Source: MB-PLM-2 sp964385715 (GTDB lineage Bacteria; Planctomycetota; Planctomycetia; Pirellulales; UBA7805). Taken from it: a stretch of 64,000 nucleotides of DNA. The notes below the pieces were generated by a model. The model saw nothing but the letters and a program-made list of their open reading frames with translations. It had not been told where the DNA came from and made no database searches. The stretch is taken from contig CAYLRE010000001.1 in assembly GCA_964385715.1 (NCBI GenBank), positions 1-64,000 on the forward strand. Direction: 5' to 3'. Below are positions 60,604 to 64,000 of the stretch, in pieces; the first letter of the stretch is position 1; the number at the start of each line of letters is the position of its first letter. Both the position numbers and the translations under genes were made by a program.

Positions 60604-60678
60604 CGTCGGTCCGCTCGAAGCCTGCAACATTTGTGACGTCAAAGGCCACGGCCGGCAGAGATCCCGCTCGACACCTAG
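60604..60678 (+). pseudogene. Truncated P-II (glnB-like) remnant
   Basis: Bases 60604-60656 match 33241-33295 inside the intact P-II gene (encoding PLEACNICDVKGHGRQ), with a 2-base deletion and a few substitutions. From 60657 the sequence jumps to the very end of that gene (GAGATCCCGCTCGACACCTAG vs GAGATCCCGCTCGACGCTTAG), so 181 bases corresponding to 33296-33476 are missing. GGCA occurs at both breakpoints of the intact gene. The join breaks the frame. It lies 34 bases after the second membrane paralogue. Confidence 0.75.
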
Positions 60679-60881
60679 ATTCTTTGAGGGCGAACACGCT
60701 TGTGAGTCTCAACGCTTAGGGCGGCAACAATCTTGGACCAGAAGCCTCGTGGGGCATCCAAGTATTTCTATGCTGCTCCGTCAGATGCACCCTCCGTCAG
60801 AATCAACGGACCAAGGGCACCAATCAAGAAGGGTAGTCGGACGAGAAGTCACCGAGCCCACGGTGCCAGGCACACACATCC

Positions 60882-60989
60882 TTACACATAGTAAGGATCG
60901 GTCTTGGCCATCGGACGGACGCCGCCCCAGACGGCGGTCATGGCGATCAAAGCTCCGGCGATCATCAGTATGGTGGTCGGCTCGAACAT
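60882..60989 (-). CDS. 35-residue single-pass membrane peptide
   Basis: Encodes MFEPTTILMIAGALIAMTAV then WGGVRPMAKTDPYYV: one hydrophobic segment followed by a short charged tail. GGAAGGAG lies 9 bases upstream of ATG 60989, a strong ribosome-binding site. The size and context suggest a small membrane regulator or subunit; homologues unknown to me. Confidence 0.6.
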   Translation of the reverse strand: MFEPTTILMIAGALIAMTAVWGGVRPMAKTDPYYV

Positions 60990-61254
60990 GGCTTGGGTCT
61001 CCTTCCCGCAAAGGTCAACGCATCGGCGAATACTGATAAGAAGGAAATGCACAGCCCGTGCCAATCGCCGATCGATGTCGCTGACTTTTTTGTAAGTCAC
61101 TAACAAGCAAGATGTTAACCGGCAAACCGCGCGGCAGTGCCCAGAAGTTGCTAGCGGTAAGAAGTGCAATCAGTTTGATCAACCCTGTGTCCAGAGCGCA
61201 TCGCTAGCGGCGCGCGAGTGTGAAAGTTTGAGGGTTGTAAGGGCGCATGCCTGA

Positions 61255-61334
61255 GGGTGCCATGCCCACGTAAACGTGGGCATGATATCGAGCTGCAACA
61301 AGAGCATGCTCACCTATGGGTGAGCATGGCACCC
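61255..61334. repeat. 80-bp compound palindromic element
   Basis: Ends are GGGTGCCATG (61255) and CATGGCACCC (61325). Inside are two perfect 10-bp hairpins: CATGCCCACG-TAAA-CGTGGGCATG (61261-61284) and CATGCTCACC-TATG-GGTGAGCATG (61305-61328). It resembles a BIME/REP pair with its own terminal inverted repeats. Confidence 0.75.
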
Positions 61335-61425
61335 AACGGTACGAACCTAAAACTCTCAAATTCACCGCGACTCGCACGCGATCTCGCCTTTTAACATTCG
61401 ATGCGTACCGACCACGCCCTAGCGC

Positions 61426-61471
61426 AAAAATTAAGGCCGGCGGTCGTCAGGGGATAACGACCGTCGGCCTT
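61426..61471 (-). terminator. Rho-independent terminator for the 61619-62116 gene
   Basis: On the minus strand AAGGCCGACGGTCGT (61471-61457), 9-base loop, ACGACCGCCGGCCTT (61447-61433), then AATTTTTG. The 15-bp stem has a single G-T/U mismatch. It is about 150 bases after the stop of the minus-strand gene ending at 61619. Confidence 0.65.
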
Positions 61472-61618
61472 GAAGACTGCTCGGACAAGCAGTTTAAGGT
61501 GGGATACGCTTGCGATGATCGGGTGCGATTACCGGTCATCGCGATTAGCCGAGGCAAGACGTGATAGGACTCGCTGCGACCAAAACTCTTCAAATCTCAC
61601 ACAAGCTATTTCGCTTTA

Positions 61619-62116
61619 CTATTTGAACGGGGCACGCACCGGATAAACACCGAACTGCGTGGTGTCGCTCGGCCAGTGCGGAGTTGGCATCAGAGGACGA
61701 CCGTCGGCCTGTCCCGTGCCTGGTCCCGGGTAAGGACGAGCGAACTGGTGACAAATGTGCGTTACGCGAGTGTTGCTCACTCCCCAACCCATGTTGGTGG
61801 TCAGCTCCGCGGTCGGCGGCATCACGAGTGCCACGGGGGCACCCCATTCCGTGTGGTAGTAGTTGCAGTGCCAGGGGCGGTAATGCACGCCAACACATTG
61901 ACCGCAATGGTAGTTCCGCAGCTTATCGCCGGAAGACTTGTACCAACGATAACCGTACGGCCCGTGCGTGTAGTGGGCGTAACCGCGGGCGACTTTCTTC
62001 GCCGCGTGCTTCCTACCACCTTTGCAATCTTTGCAATGTCGTTCAGCAGCCACGGCGTTTGACGCCAGGGCGACTAGCGACACGGCCAGCAGCGTACAAC
62101 GAATGACGGCTTTCAT
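61619..62116 (-). CDS. Secreted His/Tyr/Cys-rich small protein
   Basis: A 165-residue exported protein: signal peptide (CTLLAVSLVALASNAVAAER), then Cys/His/Tyr-rich sequence (HCKDCKGGRKHAAKK; YHCGQCVGVHYRPWHCNYYH) and Pro/Gly stretches (PPTAELTTNMGWGVSN; PYPGPGTGQADGRP). AGGAAGAG lies 5 bases upstream of ATG 62116. CxxC pairs suggest disulphides or metal. Similar in style to the next gene, with which it forms a pair on the same strand. Confidence 0.75.
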   Translation of the reverse strand: MKAVIRCTLLAVSLVALASNAVAAERHCKDCKGGRKHAAKKVARGYAHYTHGPYGYRWYKSSGDKLRNYHCGQCVGVHYRPWHCNYYHTEWGAPVALVMPPTAELTTNMGWGVSNTRVTHICHQFARPYPGPGTGQADGRPLMPTPHWPSDTTQFGVYPVRAPFK

Positions 62117-62260
62117 GCTCACTCTTCCTATGATTCGCCACTGCGGTCGCCTCCGACGTCCCTGTCGGACGCATACCGCTGTCATGGCTTGGGGGGAATC
62201 ATCTTCTGACTTGTTTCGCATCAGTCGACCGAAACATCTCCGGCCCACCGCAACGTTCGC

Positions 62261-62587
62261 TTAGCGGTACCAAATCCGCGTGCGAGTCGTGCCGCCGACG
62301 AAGTGCCGTCGCGTGTAAATGCGATGATGGCGGTACATGAACTCGTGCGGATTGAACGGCTGGTACGTTACAAACGTGTGCCCTACCAACGGTGGCGTCG
62401 GTCGCGGGCAAAGGTGCATGGCCGCGGGATAGGCACCCGAATAGCCGGCACCAACGTAGTAGTTGTAGAACAGGTCCTGGTTCTGGACGGGGTATCCGCA
62501 CTCGGCGGCCTGGGCCTGTGAATCAACAGCGAATACGGCCAACAAGCTCGCCGCGGCGATGACCAATGCAATGCAGCTTCGCGACAT
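62261..62587 (-). CDS. Secreted Tyr/His-rich small protein
   Basis: A 108-residue exported protein: signal peptide (CIALVIAAASLLAVFAVDSQ), two cysteines, and a Tyr/Pro/His-rich body (NQDLFYNYYVGAGYSGAYPA; PPLVGHTFVTYQPFNPHEFM; YRHHRIYTRRH). AGGAG lies 8 bases upstream of ATG 62587. Small secreted proteins of this kind are common and often duplicated in planctomycetes; function unknown. Confidence 0.75.
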   Translation of the reverse strand: MSRSCIALVIAAASLLAVFAVDSQAQAAECGYPVQNQDLFYNYYVGAGYSGAYPAAMHLCPRPTPPLVGHTFVTYQPFNPHEFMYRHHRIYTRRHFVGGTTRTRIWYR

Positions 62588-63015
62588 TGGATCAGCTCCT
62601 GATGGATTGGGTGTGGCGGGTATGGGAAGGGCACCTGGCGTGTGGGGCATCCGCCGTGGGTCAGGCGGGACCTGTTGAGTGATTGCGGCGGCAACTTTCG
62701 CGGCGGCGAATCGACTCGGCCAAGGTGGAACAGAGAAGCGCCGCTCTCAAATCAAGGACGACACATCCTCTGCCAAAACATGTCTCGGCACTTGTCGGTC
62801 CTAGCGGTGAGTCTTTATGTGACGGATGTTCCAATTAGCCGTTTGTCCCACCTGTATCGGGCCAAACCGGCTCGCGAGGCCGCCATACAACGGGTATAAT
62901 CCGCACCGCCCGCAAGGTTTAACACGCTCGCGACCCCGATTCGCTGACGCTACACCCAGGACACTGCAATCGTCACGTCACCAAAGATGGTGACGTCACC
63001 ACGGAGGAACCCCGC
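62588..63015. other. Gene-free stretch upstream of the topoisomerase gene
   Basis: 428 bases separating divergent genes. It contains the inverted repeat GTCACGTCACC (62972-62982) and GGTGACGTCAC (62989-62999), matching at 10 of 11 positions, immediately before the GGAGG Shine-Dalgarno of the topoisomerase gene (63003-63007). The hairpin could regulate translation, or the palindrome GGTGACGTCACC could be an operator. Confidence 0.55.
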
Positions 63016-64000
63016 GTGGGTCAGGTAAAGAAGAAAAAGAAGAAGGCCGCGCAGCCGGCGCGGAAGAAGAGGGTCAAAAAGAAGGTCCGCCGAGCCACCG
63101 CTTCCAAGAACGGTGCATCCGAGAACGGGGCCGCTAGCAACGGCGAGGCAGCCGCCGCCAGTGGCAAGAAAGTCGCTCGCAAACGTCGCGCCACCGCCCA
63201 GTCGATGGCCGCCGGTCAGCGCGACATTTCGGTCAGCGAATTCTTCGCCAAGAACCGCCACCTGCTTGGATTCGATAATCCTCGCAAGGCCCTACTGACC
63301 ACCATCAAGGAAGCGGTCGACAACTCGCTCGACGCCTGCGAAGAAGCGGGCATCCTGCCTGAGATTTGGGTGCACGTCGAACAGACCGGTAATGCCCGCT
63401 ACAAGGTCGGCGTGCAAGACAACGGCCCCGGCATCGTCAAGAAACAGATCCCGCTGATCTTTGGCAAGCTGCTCTACGGCTCCAAGTTCCACCGCCTGCG
63501 CATGAGCCGCGGGCAACAAGGTATCGGTATCAGTGCGGCCGGCATGTACGGCGTTCTGACCACAGGCAAACCGGTCAAGATTAGCTCCAAGGTCTCTAAG
63601 CGAAAGCCGATCCACTACTACGAAATTCAAATCGACACCAAGGTCAACAAGCCGGAAATCCTCAACGGACGTGGCGACGGCGAAGACATTCCGCCCGGTG
63701 GTAAGGGCGAGACCTACATGAAGAAAAAGGGAATCGAATGGGCCGCCCGCTACGGCGACGACCCCAACGATCCCGACGCCAAGGAAGTCGTCAGCGGAAC
63801 CCGCGTGACGATCGAGCTGGAAGCCAAGTACCAACGCGGCCGCGGCAGTGTCGACGAGTACCTGGAACAAACGGCCATCGCCAATCCGCACGTCACCATT
63901 CACTACCTCGATCCGGACGGTAACACGAGCAGCTACCACCGCTCGACCGAACAGTTGCCGGCCGAGCCGAAGGAAATCAAACCGCATCCCTACGGTGTCG
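63016..64000 (+). CDS. top6B: DNA topoisomerase VI subunit B, 5' part
   Basis: At least 328 residues; runs off the window end. After a 75-residue Lys/Ala/Arg-rich tail (KKKKKKAAQPARKKRVKKKV) comes the GHKL ATPase: LLTTIKEAVDNSLDACEEAG (N box), VGVQDNGPGIVKKQIP, GQQGIGISAAGMYGVLTTGK, then KRKPIHYYEIQIDTKVNKPE and GTRVTIELEAKYQ. Topo VI is a type IIB enzyme best known from archaea and plants, with scattered bacteria. The start is GTG 63016 with GGAGG 8 bases before. The N-terminal tail is longer and more basic than in archaeal TopoVI-B. Subunit A lies outside the window if present. Confidence 0.93.
   Translation, partial: MGQVKKKKKKAAQPARKKRVKKKVRRATASKNGASENGAASNGEAAAASGKKVARKRRATAQSMAAGQRDISVSEFFAKNRHLLGFDNPRKALLTTIKEAVDNSLDACEEAGILPEIWVHVEQTGNARYKVGVQDNGPGIVKKQIPLIFGKLLYGSKFHRLRMSRGQQGIGISAAGMYGVLTTGKPVKISSKVSKRKPIHYYEIQIDTKVNKPEILNGRGDGEDIPPGGKGETYMKKKGIEWAARYGDDPNDPDAKEVVSGTRVTIELEAKYQRGRGSVDEYLEQTAIANPHVTIHYLDPDGNTSSYHRSTEQLPAEPKEIKPHPYGV

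Larger units (their letters stand above)
60990..61618. other. Gene-free region with two structured elements
   Basis: 629 bases holding the compound palindrome at 61255-61334 and the hairpin at 61426-61471. Nothing coding recognised. It separates the 35-residue peptide gene from the secreted-protein gene on the same strand. Confidence 0.5.

Noticed and set aside
1..64000. tRNA and rRNA genes
   Set aside because: I looked through the gaps for the T-loop GGTTCRA with an acceptor stem and found none. A covariance-model scan would be decisive.

Overview
The window looks like a chromosomal segment from a planctomycete, most likely of the Pirellulales. The evidence is the high GC content, the many small secreted proteins of unknown function, TolQ/TolR-type proteins clustered with a von Willebrand A (vWA) protein and TPR proteins, a topoisomerase VI B subunit in a bacterium, and several families of short palindromic interspersed repeats. 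I see no rRNA, tRNA, CRISPR array, intact insertion sequence or prophage. Most of the window is housekeeping sequence. The accessory material is concentrated at 47.6-49.2 kb and 51-63 kb.

Layout. 0.1-3.8 kb holds a cupin, a histone-like protein, a BFD-type [2Fe-2S] protein, an M20 peptidase and a GroES-like co-chaperonin. 3.8-5.4 kb is a secreted trypsin-like protease gene with a single in-frame TGA after its signal peptide. 5.7-10 kb (minus) has class II DAHP synthase, ribosomal protein L21, RNase E/G and its radical-SAM-associated partner. 10-13.5 kb (minus) is a regulatory PTS set (EI, HPr, EIIA) with a hibernation factor. 14-22.7 kb has an Nramp-like transporter, lysA, a ferredoxin, a TIM-barrel isomerase, a solitary DNA methyltransferase, a phosphoesterase and a VIT1-like transporter. 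22.8-25.8 kb is a complete EF-P lysylation set (epmB, efp, epmA). 25.9-32 kb has folA, thyA, murJ, a plant-type ferredoxin and an ABC-F ATPase. 33.2 kb is a P-II protein.

33.5-40.4 kb (minus) is a six-gene cluster: vWA protein, TPR protein, ExbB/TolQ, two ExbD/TolR and a large TPR protein. The vWA protein has a TonB-like transmembrane anchor (Ser28, His32 and Leu39 spaced as in TonB). I read the cluster as a proton-motive-force-driven envelope machine in which a vWA domain replaces the TonB/TolA effector. This is the best candidate for an undescribed system here.

40.8-47.6 kb carries def-fmt, miaB and a full-length glnE. 47.6-48.9 kb is an island of repeats, with inverted copies of a roughly 60-bp repeat and a 177-bp imperfect palindrome around a small orphan gene. 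49-63 kb holds secreted, vWA, LuxR, phosphoesterase, lactonase and membrane proteins. It also has a triple palindrome upstream of the LuxR gene, an orphan rho-independent terminator, and the decayed remnant of a second P-II gene at 60.6 kb. The window ends inside the gene for topoisomerase VI subunit B.

Starts are often GTG or TTG. Where a Shine-Dalgarno sequence or family length favours an internal start, I used it and said so. Family assignments come from recognising motifs in the translated sequence, since no database search was possible.
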